From assembly GCF_003626695.1 (NCBI RefSeq), contig NZ_RBAH01000001.1:372001-436000 (forward strand): a stretch of DNA of 64,000 bases. Direction: 5' to 3'. Of the stretch, positions 40,333 through 49,253 are shown piece by piece; position 1 is the stretch's first letter; every line of letters starts with the position of its first letter. This DNA comes from Paenibacillus ginsengarvi (lineage in GTDB: Bacteria > Bacillota > Bacilli > Paenibacillales > NBRC-103111). The position numbers were made by a program, and so were the translations under genes. Under the pieces are notes generated by a model, which searched no databases, was not told the origin of the DNA, and worked only from the letters and a program-made list of their open reading frames with translations.

Positions 40333-40375
40333 CTTGACAGGGTAGGGGTCAGTGGTTCGAGCCCACTACAGATCA
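40333..40375 (+). other. attR: attR: 3' fragment of tRNA-Val(GAC)
   Basis: The sequence matches the anticodon loop TTGACAG, the 3' anticodon strand GGTAG, variable loop, T arm AGTGG-TTCGAGC-CCACT and acceptor ACAGATC-A of a tRNA-Val(GAC). The 5' half is absent: bases before 40,333 do not pair with it. It therefore marks the right junction of the prophage in the 3' end of a tRNA gene, 160 bases after the integrase. CCA is not encoded at position 74-76 (TCA follows). Confidence 0.8.
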
Positions 40376-40380
40376 TCACC

Positions 40381-40410
40381 AAGAAGCCTTGCGCCGCAAG
40401 GCTTCTTTTC
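40381..40410 (+). terminator. Native tRNA terminator after attR
   Basis: A perfect 12-bp stem AAGAAGCCTTGC/GCAAGGCTTCTT with loop GCC, followed by TTTTCC. It belongs to the original tRNA gene and marks the return to host DNA. Confidence 0.88.
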
Positions 40411-40443
40411 CTTTTTGTCGATGTTCATGCATCTCTAACTAGC

Positions 40444-40476
40444 AAAAAACGCCGAGAGGGCAAAGCCCCTTCGGCG
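40444..40476 (-). terminator. Terminator of the DUF4177 gene
   Basis: CGCCGA...TCGGCG with an inner GGGC/GCCC pair, followed on the minus strand by TTTTTT. Confidence 0.8.
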
Positions 40477-40495
40477 CAACAGATCAATTGCTCCG

Positions 40496-40693
40496 CTACT
40501 TTCTTCTCTTAAACACACAGATGACTTCCTTCGACGAGCCTTGATGCTGATTCGTATCGAAGCAGGAGACAAGCTCCCACCCGCTCGTTCCCAAGCCGTT
40601 TAATTCCTTGTCGAATTCCTTAATATCCAGCGTTCCTCCGCTAAAAAAACCTTTGGTAAAAAACTTGAGCGTTCGGTATTCCCACTGTTCCAA
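40496..40693 (-). CDS. DUF4177 protein
   Basis: A 65-residue protein with the DUF4177 pattern (WEYRTLKF...GWELVSCF...VFKRRK), a small beta-alpha fold of unknown function, common in Firmicutes. It is the first host gene after the prophage and has its own terminator. Confidence 0.82.
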   Translation of the reverse strand: MEQWEYRTLKFFTKGFFSGGTLDIKEFDKELNGLGTSGWELVSCFDTNQHQGSSKEVICVFKRRK

Positions 40694-40741
40694 TCCGATC
40701 GTTCCTTCCTTTGATCCAATTGCAATATCGCGATTGCCGGT

Positions 40742-40957
40742 TCACTCTTTGCCTTTGTTTGCGATTTCCTGAAGCAGCTTGATGATCTCCGCAAGCGAAA
40801 TCAGGATCGAGCCCGTAACTAGGCTGACAATCGAATACACTACGGTGCTTAACCAGCCTTCGGATTGCCCCAAAGTGATAGCACCGGCAATGCCGATGAC
40901 CATAATGGCGATGCCGATTTTTTTGACGATGGAACCTGTTGAGTTGGTCGGTTGCAT
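40742..40957 (-). CDS. Small membrane protein
   Basis: A 71-residue protein with two membrane segments (about residues 13-30 and 38-57) and a charged end (ANKGKE). ATG 40957 (MQPTNSTGS) is chosen because the upstream extension to 41017 is not membrane-like. Function unknown. Confidence 0.6.
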   Translation of the reverse strand: MQPTNSTGSIVKKIGIAIMVIGIAGAITLGQSEGWLSTVVYSIVSLVTGSILISLAEIIKLLQEIANKGKE

Positions 40958-41072
40958 GCTTCCAGCTTCATCTCCTCTTGATGATGGATAAGGAGTAATT
41001 CTGCGAATGGAAGCCAATCCCCTTCCTGCAAGCCATTTTTATTCAGCCTGCGCGGCTGCATGGCACTCCCCG

Positions 41073-41855
41073 TCAGGAACCCGTAGAGCGATAATGTCTA
41101 ACGCCGAATCGCCAAACGAATAGGCAAGGCACGAGAAACAGCACGCCGGCCAGCGATGTCAGCATATACGTCAGGCCACTGCCTTCGGTTTTCCCGAGCA
41201 CATACAACAGCGGAAAGTAGTTAACGCAGCCAAACGGAATGACGAAGGTAAAAAAGCGAAAAATCCACTTGTGGTAAATATTCAGCGGATACTGCGCCAT
41301 CTCCCGCCCGCCGTCGGTAAAGATGTTGGCGACCTCCATCCCTTGAATCGTCCAGAAGGAAAGCGTGGCGGCCAGTATAAAAATGCCCGTAAAAATAAAC
41401 ACGCCGCTCGTTATCATCAGCACCAGCGTAACCGCCTTGAGCACGCTCCATTCGATCGTTAGGCCGTTAATGGCGAGGACGAGCACGAAGATGCTTTGCA
41501 CCAGCCTGCCGAACCGCGTAAACTCGAATTTGGAGCCGAGTACCTGGATCACTGTGCTCCTTGGACGAACGAGCAAACGGTCGAAATCGCCAGTTCGGAC
41601 TAGGCTCGAGAACGAATCGAAGCCGCGGGCGAAACATTCGCTGATCGAATACGCCATATGAATAACCGCAAAGATTAAGGCGACTTCGTAGAAGCTCCAC
41701 CCTTTCAATTGGCCGAACCGCTCGAACAGGAAATAGACGCCGGCGAGCAGCGAGAACGGAATGAAAAACTGCCCGATCGTCAGCAGCCAGAACGAAGTGC
41801 GGTACTGCAATTGCGACTTGAACAGGATCAGCACGTATTTCCAATACAGTTTCAT
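41073..41855 (-). CDS. ABC-2 type permease (DUF990-like, second subunit)
   Basis: A 260-residue protein with six membrane segments, starting MKLYWKYVLILFKSQLQYRT. The LVRTGDFDRLLVRPRS segment is typical of the COG3694-type ABC-2 permeases. It forms an exporter with the two upstream genes. ATG 41855 follows GGAGGG; the extension to 41912 overlaps the upstream permease and is rejected. Substrate unknown. Confidence 0.85.
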   Translation of the reverse strand: MKLYWKYVLILFKSQLQYRTSFWLLTIGQFFIPFSLLAGVYFLFERFGQLKGWSFYEVALIFAVIHMAYSISECFARGFDSFSSLVRTGDFDRLLVRPRSTVIQVLGSKFEFTRFGRLVQSIFVLVLAINGLTIEWSVLKAVTLVLMITSGVFIFTGIFILAATLSFWTIQGMEVANIFTDGGREMAQYPLNIYHKWIFRFFTFVIPFGCVNYFPLLYVLGKTEGSGLTYMLTSLAGVLFLVPCLFVWRFGVRHYRSTGS

Positions 41856-41863
41856 GTTTCGCC

Positions 41864-42667
41864 TCACCCTCCTTGTACGACCACTCTTCGCAGCGACCGA
41901 CCGAGCGCCCATTTACCGAACAGCAGCAACGCGGCAAGCCAGACGAGTTGCTGACCGATGCCGCGCAGCGCTTCGTCCCCGGCGATATGACCCGAATAGA
42001 CGCGAAACGGAAAGTCGGCCGTCAAATGAAACGGCAGCCAGCCCACGATCGCTTGCAGCCACTCCGGCATAAGCGGAACCGGTAGCGTCATGCCCGCCAA
42101 AAATTCGCCGATGACGCCGAACAGAAGCAGCGAGCCTACCGGCGACATCGTGTAAAACACCGAAATGTAGATGAACATGGAGATCGCAACCAGCACCAGC
42201 AGGCCGAGGAACAGTGCCGCAAGGAACAACAGTAAAGCTGCAAGGGACGGCGGCGGCGTCAACCGGTACGGATGCGGCAGCAGCGACGCGATAATGAGAA
42301 TCGGCAAGCAGCGCAGCAGCGCGCTCGACAACCGCTGCGCCAGCAGCTTCGCGTACCAGAAGCCATAGATGTCGGCCGGACGGCACAACTCGTACGCGAT
42401 GTTGCCTGTCGTAATCAGATCGAACAGCTCGTTATCCCGGAACCACAGCATAATAAAGGCGAGGAACGATTGCTGGAGCCACAAATAAACGATCAATTGC
42501 GTAAGCGTCATCGGAGGCTCCCCGCTGGCATGAGCGTAAAAAGCCTCGAACACCATAATGAACAGGAAGCCGAAAAAAAACTGCGTCAGCACGCCCGCAA
42601 TGGCGGCCGTCCGATATTGCAGCCCGAGCAGCATCCGGAGTCTCCATACGGAGTAGTACGCTCTCAT
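41864..42667 (-). CDS. ABC-2 type permease (first subunit)
   Basis: A 267-residue six-helix membrane protein (MRAYYSVWRLRMLLGLQYRT...) with the loop NELFDLITTGNIAYELCRPA shared by COG4587-type permeases. It overlaps the ATPase gene by four bases, so the three genes form one operon. Confidence 0.85.
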   Translation of the reverse strand: MRAYYSVWRLRMLLGLQYRTAAIAGVLTQFFFGFLFIMVFEAFYAHASGEPPMTLTQLIVYLWLQQSFLAFIMLWFRDNELFDLITTGNIAYELCRPADIYGFWYAKLLAQRLSSALLRCLPILIIASLLPHPYRLTPPPSLAALLLFLAALFLGLLVLVAISMFIYISVFYTMSPVGSLLLFGVIGEFLAGMTLPVPLMPEWLQAIVGWLPFHLTADFPFRVYSGHIAGDEALRGIGQQLVWLAALLLFGKWALGRSLRRVVVQGG

Positions 42668-43641
42668 ATCTGGTACTCCTTATATAGCTTCACGATAACT
42701 TCCTCAATCGGCTCCGCTTCGATCGATACATCCAGCAGCTCGACCTGCTCCGACAGCTCGCCGATGACGCCGGATATTTTCGTCTGCTCCGTGTCGACGA
42801 GCAGCACCGCCCGTCCGGCGGAACGGGATTGTACCGTCACGCCCTGGATGCGGATCGCGCTATCGGTTTCGCGGTAGTCCGCGATCACTTTCTTGTGCAC
42901 CCCGAACCGGGTGCGCAGCTCGCTCAGCGAGCCGTCGACAAGGACGCTGCCGCCGCCGATGAGAATGATCCGGTTCGCCAAAGCCTCAATGTCGCTCATA
43001 TCGTGCGTCGTCAAGATGACGGTAACGCCTCTCTCTTCGTTGATCGTTTTAATAAACTGCCGGACGGCGATTTTGGATACGGCATCGAGACCGATCGTCG
43101 GTTCATCGAGAAATAAAATGTCGGGGCCGTGCAAAAGCGATGCCGCGATTTCACAGCGCATCCGCTGTCCGAGACTGAGCTGGCGGACCGGCGTATGGAT
43201 CAGGCTTTGCAGCTCCAGCGTTTCTACAAGCAGGTCAAGATTCGACCGGTAGTCGCCCGGCGGCACTTTGTAAATGTCGCGCAGCAGCTCGAACGAATCG
43301 ATCACAGGCACATCCCACCACAGCTGGGATCGCTGTCCGAAGACGACGCCGATGTGTTTGACATACGACACACGGTCTTTCCAGGGCGTGTACCCCATAA
43401 TGGTGCAGCTGCCATCGTCAGGCACGAGAATGCCGCTCATGATTTTGATCGTGGTCGATTTGCCCGCCCCGTTCGGACCGATATAACCGACAATTTCTCC
43501 CTGACGGATGTCGAAGGAAATCTCGTTTAACGCCTGCACCATCGCAAACTCCCGGACAAACAACGCTTTCATCGCTTGTCCGAGCCCGCTTGCGCGCTTG
43601 GCCACCCGAAACGTTTTGGATAAGTCTGATACGGAAATCAC
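42664..43641 (-). CDS. ABC transporter ATP-binding protein
   Basis: A 325-residue ATPase: Walker A GPNGAGKST (K61), signature LSLGQRMRCEI, Walker B ILFLDEPTIGLD, H-loop TTHDMSD. The N-terminal extension before the fold and C-terminal ~80-residue domain are typical of COG4586 (partner of DUF990-type permeases). It energises the exporter encoded downstream. Export of lipids or an antibiotic-like compound is possible, not shown. Confidence 0.92.
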   Translation of the reverse strand: MISVSDLSKTFRVAKRASGLGQAMKALFVREFAMVQALNEISFDIRQGEIVGYIGPNGAGKSTTIKIMSGILVPDDGSCTIMGYTPWKDRVSYVKHIGVVFGQRSQLWWDVPVIDSFELLRDIYKVPPGDYRSNLDLLVETLELQSLIHTPVRQLSLGQRMRCEIAASLLHGPDILFLDEPTIGLDAVSKIAVRQFIKTINEERGVTVILTTHDMSDIEALANRIILIGGGSVLVDGSLSELRTRFGVHKKVIADYRETDSAIRIQGVTVQSRSAGRAVLLVDTEQTKISGVIGELSEQVELLDVSIEAEPIEEVIVKLYKEYQI

Positions 43642-43876
43642 TTGTCACTTTCGCCTCCCCGGCTAAACATATGGATTCGGAACTTTCCTTTTTTTTCAGA
43701 AGCAATATATCATTTTAGTTTTCGCCGCAGCCGGGAACAAGGGAAAAATCGATTAGAACAAAAGCTTCTGATCGAAGCAGGCTTCCGTCATCCCGAACAC
43801 GATCACATTTATTGGAAAAGTCGTCACCATATCTGCCATTCTCTCATCTACTGCTAAGAGAAGGGAGGGAGGCACC

Positions 43877-44128
43877 ATGGTTACTCACATTTTCAGACGT
43901 TCGCGCGTCATCCGACTGAGGCGCGGACAAGCAATCGCTCTTTCGTGTGGAATTCCGTTTTTTACGCGTCGCATTACGCTTAGACCCGGTCAATTCGTCG
44001 TCGTAACATGTGACGGAAGTCCGAGACGGATTACAGTAGGCTGTGTATCGTTCCGCAGAGAAATCCGCATTCATCTTCGTTTGGGCGAACGTTTAATCGT
44101 AAGATGTAGACACTGCAAAACTTGCTAA
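43877..44128 (+). CDS. Small basic protein with three internal repeats
   Basis: An 83-residue Arg-rich protein with three repeats of a beta-hairpin-like unit: RLRRGQAIALSCG, TLRPGQFVVVTCDG and HLRLGERLIVRC. It ends in HCKTC. ATG 43877 has GGGAGGG upstream and a strong terminator follows, so it is a one-gene unit. The repeats with G-(Q/E) turns and a Cys per repeat suggest a small beta-trefoil-like or metal/nucleic-acid-binding fold. No family recognised. Confidence 0.65.
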   Translation: MVTHIFRRSRVIRLRRGQAIALSCGIPFFTRRITLRPGQFVVVTCDGSPRRITVGCVSFRREIRIHLRLGERLIVRCRHCKTC

Positions 44129-44134
44129 AGAAAA

Positions 44135-44157
44135 AAAGGCCGGTTCTCCGGCCTTTT
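44135..44157 (+). terminator. Terminator
   Basis: GGCCGG-TTCT-CCGGCC flanked by A7 and TTTT (44,138-44,157); it serves the small basic protein and, from the other strand, the histidine kinase gene. Confidence 0.88.
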
Positions 44158-44167
44158 CCGTCCTTTC

Positions 44168-45937
44168 CTATAGCTTGCTGCCGCTCGGCAAATCCATGTA
44201 AAAACATACGCCGCTATCGGTATTTCGCACGCCGTACCGACTCTCGTGCAGCTCGAGAATCAGCTTGACGATGGCGAGTCCGAGCCCCGTCCCTCCGGTT
44301 TTGCGATTGCGGGACCGCTCCACTCTGTAAAACCGCTCCCATATATGATCGAGCTGGTCTTCCGGAATCTGCTCCCCCTCATTCTCGATAGCGACGGTAA
44401 TCATGTCGCCGTGATTGTCAATGCGCACCGTAATTTCGCTATCCGGAACCGCGTGCCGGATCGCGTTCATCATAATATTGAACAGCACCTGCTCGATTTT
44501 GCCCTGATCCGCCATAACGAACGGGTCGTTTGCCGCTACGGATACGACTTTTAAGTTTTTGTCTTGCAAATGATGCGACAGCTTGTCGACGATATCCTCC
44601 ATCAGCTCGCTGACGGAAAACACGCTTTTTTTCAGCTTGATCGATTTCGACTCCAGCTTCGTCAGCTCGAGCATATCTTTGACGAGCTCCTCCATTTTCT
44701 CGGTTTCGTCGAGAATGACCTCCACATACCGCTCGCGCTTGCTCTCTCCGACCCCGTCCCGCAATCCTTCGGCAAAGCCCCGTACGATACTGAGCGGCGT
44801 CTTCAGCTCGTGGGATGCATCGGAGACGAATTCCTTCTGCATGTTCTCGATCCGCTTCTTATGCTCCACGTCCTCCCGCAGCTGTTCATTCGCGAGCTGC
44901 AGCTCCTTCAGCGTAGTGTCCAGCGTCTCGGACAAGCTGTTCAAGCTGTACGAGAGACTGCCAATCTCATCGTTGCGCCGGATCGGCGATTGTATGCTAA
45001 AGTCCAGCTTCGCCATACGCTGCGCCACTTTGTTGAGCGACACAATCGGCTTCGATATGAATCGCGAGAACACGAGCGACAGCAGCAAGATCAGTATAAA
45101 GCCGCCGATTCCGATATAGATGTAGAACAGCTGCAGCGCGTCGTACGCTTCGCTAATTTGCTGCAAGGACGTGAACGCAAATATTAGCTCCGATACCCGG
45201 CCGTCCCGCATGATCGGCTGAATCGCAATAAAGCTGCGCACGCCGCTCCACGAATCCGTCCATTCCTCCTCGACTCTTTCTCCCTTTTGCAGCACCGCGG
45301 CATGGGCGGGCGACAAAGGGAACCATTCCTCAAGGGCGAGTGTCAGCATACCTTGACGCATGTTCCACTGCTTCAGTCCGGGCAGCAGTAATTCGGTAAT
45401 GTCCCCGGAGATACGCTCCCGCGGATAAGGCGTTTCGATGCCGTCCGGCCCGCGAATTTCCTTGACGCCCGGCTTCTTGATCTCGACCGGATACAGCCAG
45501 TCGCGGGCTTTCTCGTCCTCGAAAAAGCCTTCCACCTCGATCCGGTCGCCCCGCTTCAGCTTCGCCGCCTGAAGGTCGCGCGCTTTGGACGCAAATGTCG
45601 ACAGCGATACTTTGACTTGGTGACCGTCCTTCTCCCTGATCACGATTCGGAACGGATTGTCATACAGGACCTTGCCTTCCGGCGTCAGGATCGACAGCTG
45701 GGACTTGTTCTTGCTGATGAATTGGGCGATTTCGCGCGAAACGCTGTCTTTGTCGCCCCTCCATTCGTCGTAATGCTGGCTGAACGCCTTCAGCTTTTTG
45801 CCGAGAACGGTCAGCTTGTGGTGCTCGTAAAACTGCTCGAAAAATAGCAGCTGACTGAGCAGCACGATCGCATAAAAAACCAAAAACAGCAAAGCCGTTA
45901 TCGCAAACAGCTTCACTACAACGCCGCGGCTTCTCAT
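44168..45937 (-). CDS. Sensor histidine kinase
   Basis: A 589-residue kinase: TM1 (about 9-31), a large extracytoplasmic part (32-270), TM2 (about 271-291), HAMP, HisKA with H376 (SDASHELKTPLS), N box IMMNAIRHAV and G2 box GTGLGLAIV. It would phosphorylate the adjacent OmpR-type regulator. It overlaps that gene by four bases. The signal is not deducible. Confidence 0.93.
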   Translation of the reverse strand: MRSRGVVVKLFAITALLFLVFYAIVLLSQLLFFEQFYEHHKLTVLGKKLKAFSQHYDEWRGDKDSVSREIAQFISKNKSQLSILTPEGKVLYDNPFRIVIREKDGHQVKVSLSTFASKARDLQAAKLKRGDRIEVEGFFEDEKARDWLYPVEIKKPGVKEIRGPDGIETPYPRERISGDITELLLPGLKQWNMRQGMLTLALEEWFPLSPAHAAVLQKGERVEEEWTDSWSGVRSFIAIQPIMRDGRVSELIFAFTSLQQISEAYDALQLFYIYIGIGGFILILLLSLVFSRFISKPIVSLNKVAQRMAKLDFSIQSPIRRNDEIGSLSYSLNSLSETLDTTLKELQLANEQLREDVEHKKRIENMQKEFVSDASHELKTPLSIVRGFAEGLRDGVGESKRERYVEVILDETEKMEELVKDMLELTKLESKSIKLKKSVFSVSELMEDIVDKLSHHLQDKNLKVVSVAANDPFVMADQGKIEQVLFNIMMNAIRHAVPDSEITVRIDNHGDMITVAIENEGEQIPEDQLDHIWERFYRVERSRNRKTGGTGLGLAIVKLILELHESRYGVRNTDSGVCFYMDLPSGSKL

Positions 45938-46614
45938 CGGTCCTCCTCGAATTTATAGCCGGCACGGATGACGGTACGAATATGACGGGCTTCGTCGCCG
46001 AGTTTGCCGCGCAACTTTTTGATATGCGTATCAACGACGCGAACATCGCCGAAGTAATCGAATCCCCACAGCTGATCGAGTATCGTCTCGCGTGAAAGCA
46101 CGATGCCCGCATTTTTGTGCAAATAAAGCAGCAGCTCGTACTCCTTTGGTGACAGCTCGATGACTTCGCCGGCGATCTCGACGCGATGCGCTCTTTTATG
46201 AATGATGACCCGCCCGAACCGGATGAGATGGTCCTCTTTGCCGACCGTGCCTTCTACGCGTTTGATCAGCGTTTTTGCCCGGGCCACGAGCAGCTTGGGG
46301 CTGAACGGCTTCGTCACGTAGTCGTCCGCGCCGAGCTCGAACCCGAGCAGTTTGTCGTCGTCCTCGGATCTTGCGGTCAGGATAATGATCGGAATGTCCG
46401 ATTTCGCCCGTATCCGCTTGCATACCGTCCAGCCGTCCAATCCGGGCAGCAAAATATCGAGAATGACAAGATCCGGCTTCAGCGTCTCCAGCATGTCCAG
46501 CGCCTCGATGCCGCTTTCCGCCTCGTGTACGTTCCACTGTTCGTCGGTGAAATAGTCGGCGACAATTTCGCGGATCCGGCTCTCATCCTCTACAAGCAGA
46601 ATGCTTCGCTGCAT
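45934..46614 (-). CDS. OmpR-family response regulator
   Basis: A 226-residue protein: receiver domain with acidic pocket ED and phospho-acceptor D53 (LVILDILLPG), K in VTKPFSPK, and a winged-helix DNA-binding domain (SPKEYELLLYLHKNAG; RVVDTHIKKLRGKL). First gene of the two-component operon. Confidence 0.94.
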   Translation of the reverse strand: MQRSILLVEDESRIREIVADYFTDEQWNVHEAESGIEALDMLETLKPDLVILDILLPGLDGWTVCKRIRAKSDIPIIILTARSEDDDKLLGFELGADDYVTKPFSPKLLVARAKTLIKRVEGTVGKEDHLIRFGRVIIHKRAHRVEIAGEVIELSPKEYELLLYLHKNAGIVLSRETILDQLWGFDYFGDVRVVDTHIKKLRGKLGDEARHIRTVIRAGYKFEEDR

Positions 46615-46802
46615 CGCAATAGCCCTCCGTTTTGCAAGCTTTCTACTTTATCTATCGCTTTAGCTTCCAGTATAACCGATGCATGTGTTTTTTGTATGTC
46701 CGCCGGCTTCTGCGAAAATGAACGAATCATGAACACATGAAATACACAGCGGCCTGTTATACTGGGGTAACCTTAGCCGACCCACACCGAAAGGATGTTT
46801 CC

Positions 46803-47852
46803 ATGAGCTACATAGTCGCTTTTTTCCAGCACAAGGACGTCAGACGTTTCGGAATCCTCGCCTTGTTTTGCCTGATCCTGTTTCTGCTCCGCAGTATGCT
46901 CAATATCATGCTGCTTACCTTTCTGTTTGCGTTTCTGATGAATCGCATCCATTCCTTCGTATACCGTCAAGTTAGCCGGGTCGTTCCGGTCAACCCCAAG
47001 CTGATTCTGTCCTTGCTGTACGCGCTGCTGGTCGGACTGCTCGTCTTGGGCGGCTTCAAGCTGTTTCCCGCACTTATCAACCAGACCGGGCAAATCATCG
47101 ATTTGGTCAAACGGATCGGCACGATTCCGCAAGACAGCGAACTGGCCCGCTACCTCGTCTCTTTCCTGAACACGATCGATATTCAAGGTATGGTCAAACA
47201 CGGGCTCGACTTTGTGATGAAGATAAGCAATTGGGGACTGCACCTGTTTCTCGCCTTGCTGCTCAGCCTGTTCCTGCTGCTCGGCAAAGAGAACGTCATC
47301 CGCTTCACGCGGCAATTCCGCACGAGCAAGCTCGGCTGGCTGTTTAACGAAGTGGAGTTTTTCGGCAAAAAATTTATTCATACGTTCGGCAAAGTGATCG
47401 AAGCGCAGCTGCTGATCGCGCTTATCAACTGCATCGTCACAACGCTGGCGCTTAAATTGATGGGTTTTCCGAATCTGTTCGTGCTGTCGCTGCTCGTCTT
47501 CGTACTCGGACTCATCCCGGTCGCCGGCGTATTTTTATCGCTCATCCCGCTGTGCGCCATCGCTTACAGTATCGGCGGACTGCTGTATATCGTTTATTTG
47601 CTCATTACCATTACTATCATTCACGCTTTGGAAGCTTATGTGCTGAACCCGCGGCTGATGGCGTCGAAAACGAATTTGCCGATGTTTTTCACTTTTATCG
47701 TCCTTTTGTTCTCGGAGCATTTTTTCGGCGTATGGGGACTGATCGTCGGGATCCCGACATTTGTCTTTTTGCTGGACATTTTGGAAGTCCAAGCGATCGG
47801 TAAACCGAAGAGCCCGCCTCCCGCCGCTCCAGCCGACCGTTCCGGGAACTAA
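46803..47852 (+). CDS. AI-2E/PerM family membrane protein
   Basis: A 349-residue protein with about eight membrane segments and the family's conserved C-terminal LNPRLMASKTNLP...FGVWGLIVGIP region. Members export AI-2-like signals or act as Na+/H+ or permease-type transporters; the substrate is not clear. ATG 46803 (MSYIVAFFQ) has AAAGGATG upstream; the frame to 46737 has no site. It is divergent from the two-component operon. Confidence 0.88.
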   Translation: MSYIVAFFQHKDVRRFGILALFCLILFLLRSMLNIMLLTFLFAFLMNRIHSFVYRQVSRVVPVNPKLILSLLYALLVGLLVLGGFKLFPALINQTGQIIDLVKRIGTIPQDSELARYLVSFLNTIDIQGMVKHGLDFVMKISNWGLHLFLALLLSLFLLLGKENVIRFTRQFRTSKLGWLFNEVEFFGKKFIHTFGKVIEAQLLIALINCIVTTLALKLMGFPNLFVLSLLVFVLGLIPVAGVFLSLIPLCAIAYSIGGLLYIVYLLITITIIHALEAYVLNPRLMASKTNLPMFFTFIVLLFSEHFFGVWGLIVGIPTFVFLLDILEVQAIGKPKSPPPAAPADRSGN

Positions 47853-47927
47853 TCGGGCCAGCTTGCTTGCACCTTCTTCATAGTTGATACGGTGTGCTCC
47901 AGATCTTCCCAAACGGAGTGAGAACTA

Positions 47928-48422
47928 TTGAACGTTGTACTGGACATGATCGGCCAATACGGGTATATCGCGCTGTATGTGCTGCTTGCGTTAGGAATCG
48001 TCGGCATTCCCGTGCCGGATGAGCTGCTGCTTACGTTTATCGGCTACTTGACCTCTATCGGCATTTTCAACTTTCCGGCAGCCGTTACCGTCAGTCTGCT
48101 GGGGGCGATGACCGGCATGCTCGTCAGTTATTGGCTCGGCCGCAAGCTGGGGAAGCCGGTGCTCTGGAAATACGGCAAATGGATCAAGCTGACTCCGAAA
48201 CGGCTCAAAAAAGCGGAAACCTGGTTTCACCGGTACGGTCCGTGGACGATCAGCTTCGGCTATTTTATACCGGGCATTCGTCACTTAACCTGCTACTTGT
48301 CCGGCGTGAGCGGCATGAGTCAGCGCAAATATTTGCTTTTTGCCGGAGCCGGGGCGCTCTTCTGGTGTTTGTTTTTCATAACGCTCGGCTACTTTGCAGG
48401 ATATCATTTCGATTTTATATGA
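47928..48422 (+). CDS. DedA family membrane protein
   Basis: A 164-residue protein with the DedA/VTT core: GIPVPDELLL near the N-terminus, GRKLGKPVLWKYGKW, and the conserved RYGPWTISFGYFIPGIRHL. DedA proteins act in lipid (undecaprenyl-phosphate or PE) translocation. It is shorter than most DedA proteins (about 200 aa). Start TTG at 47928 with GGAGTG upstream; about 75 bases after the PerM stop. Confidence 0.88.
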   Translation: MNVVLDMIGQYGYIALYVLLALGIVGIPVPDELLLTFIGYLTSIGIFNFPAAVTVSLLGAMTGMLVSYWLGRKLGKPVLWKYGKWIKLTPKRLKKAETWFHRYGPWTISFGYFIPGIRHLTCYLSGVSGMSQRKYLLFAGAGALFWCLFFITLGYFAGYHFDFI

Positions 48423-48541
48423 CCGGGCACATCCGCAAAACAAATAACCCGAATGACCTTCGGGCCTGGGATGCCGATTCGATGACACTTTCTCCTATGC
48501 ATAAGAGGACCTGGCCCTCATCTTAAGATCAGACTGCCCTG

Positions 48542-48748
48542 CTAACGAGTCCATATCCACGCCAGCACGATCCATACCGGGGCTACGATCAGAACCGCAA
48601 ATAGTAAACCTCTAATGGCAGATCCGTTCCGCTCCATTCCAGCTATCACCTCTACCGCAGTATATGCGCGCAAGGCCGGAATGATGAGGAAGGCTGCGAA
48701 TAAGCCCAAAAACGAGTTGCCAAGAACCGCCCAAGCCCAGTGGCACAT
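48542..48748 (-). CDS. Possible small membrane protein
   Basis: A 68-residue frame with two hydrophobic segments (about 7-28 and 46-66). It lacks a visible ribosome site at the first Met, so an internal start (e.g. VLGNSFLG) is possible. Divergent from the Gly-rich protein gene. Low certainty. Confidence 0.4.
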   Translation of the reverse strand: MCHWAWAVLGNSFLGLFAAFLIIPALRAYTAVEVIAGMERNGSAIRGLLFAVLIVAPVWIVLAWIWTR

Positions 48749-48776
48749 ATGCTGTCTTATCTAAAAGGAGGACTGA

Positions 48777-49253
48777 ATGCATATGGCTTACAACCCGTAT
48801 TCCTATCTGTACCCTTTATATGCTTACATGTATCCCCAAGGTGGATGGCACGGCGGTCAAGGCGGTTGGCACGGCGGCTGGCATGGTGGCCAAGACGGTT
48901 GGCACGGCGGCCAAGGCGGCTGGCATGGTGGGCAAGGCGGTTGGCACGGCGGCCAAGGCGGCTGGCATGGTGGGCAAGGCGGTTGGCATGGCGGCCAAGG
49001 CGGCTGGCATGGTGGGCAAGGCGGTTGGCACGGCGGCCAAGGCGGCTGGCATGGTGGGCAAGGCGGTTGGCACGGTGGGCAAGGCGGCTGGCATGGTGGC
49101 CAAGGCAGCTGGCATGGTGACCAAGGCGGCTCGCACGGTGGGCAAGGCGGTTGGCATGGTGGCCAAGGCGGTTGGCACGGCGGCCAAAGCGGCTCGCACA
49201 GTGGGCATGGTGGCCGGGAGCCGGATTTTTCGGCCTCTTCTGCAGCAGAATAA
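48777..49253 (+). CDS. GGWHGGQ tandem-repeat protein
   Basis: A 158-residue protein. A Tyr-rich head (MHMAYNPYSYLYPLYAYMYP) is followed by about 18 heptads GGWHGGQ (residues ~21-145), degenerating near the end (GSWHGDQ, GGSHGGQ), then a short tail. Start ATG 48777 with AAAAGGAGG upstream. Such Gly/His/Trp-rich repeats resemble structural or metal-binding coat proteins of spores or sheaths; this is by composition only. No signal peptide is visible. Confidence 0.72.
   Translation: MHMAYNPYSYLYPLYAYMYPQGGWHGGQGGWHGGWHGGQDGWHGGQGGWHGGQGGWHGGQGGWHGGQGGWHGGQGGWHGGQGGWHGGQGGWHGGQGGWHGGQGGWHGGQGSWHGDQGGSHGGQGGWHGGQGGWHGGQSGSHSGHGGREPDFSASSAAE
48838..49200 (+). repeat. 21/42-bp tandem repeat
   Basis: Coding repeat of about 17 units of 21 bp, arranged as 42-bp pairs of GGCGGTTGGCACGGCGGCCA and GGCGGCTGGCATGGTGGGCA. 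Because the period is a multiple of three, all six frames stay open; only the GGWHGGQ frame has a ribosome site and non-repeat ends. Confidence 0.9.

Noticed and set aside
1-40375. CRISPR array or insertion sequence within the prophage
   Set aside because: No regularly spaced repeats with unique spacers and no transposase were seen; the repeats found are short, dispersed or in tandem.
43642-43857. 71-residue plus-strand frame upstream of the three-repeat protein
   Set aside because: Starts inside the ABC operon leader, has no ribosome site, and shows no recognisable pattern.
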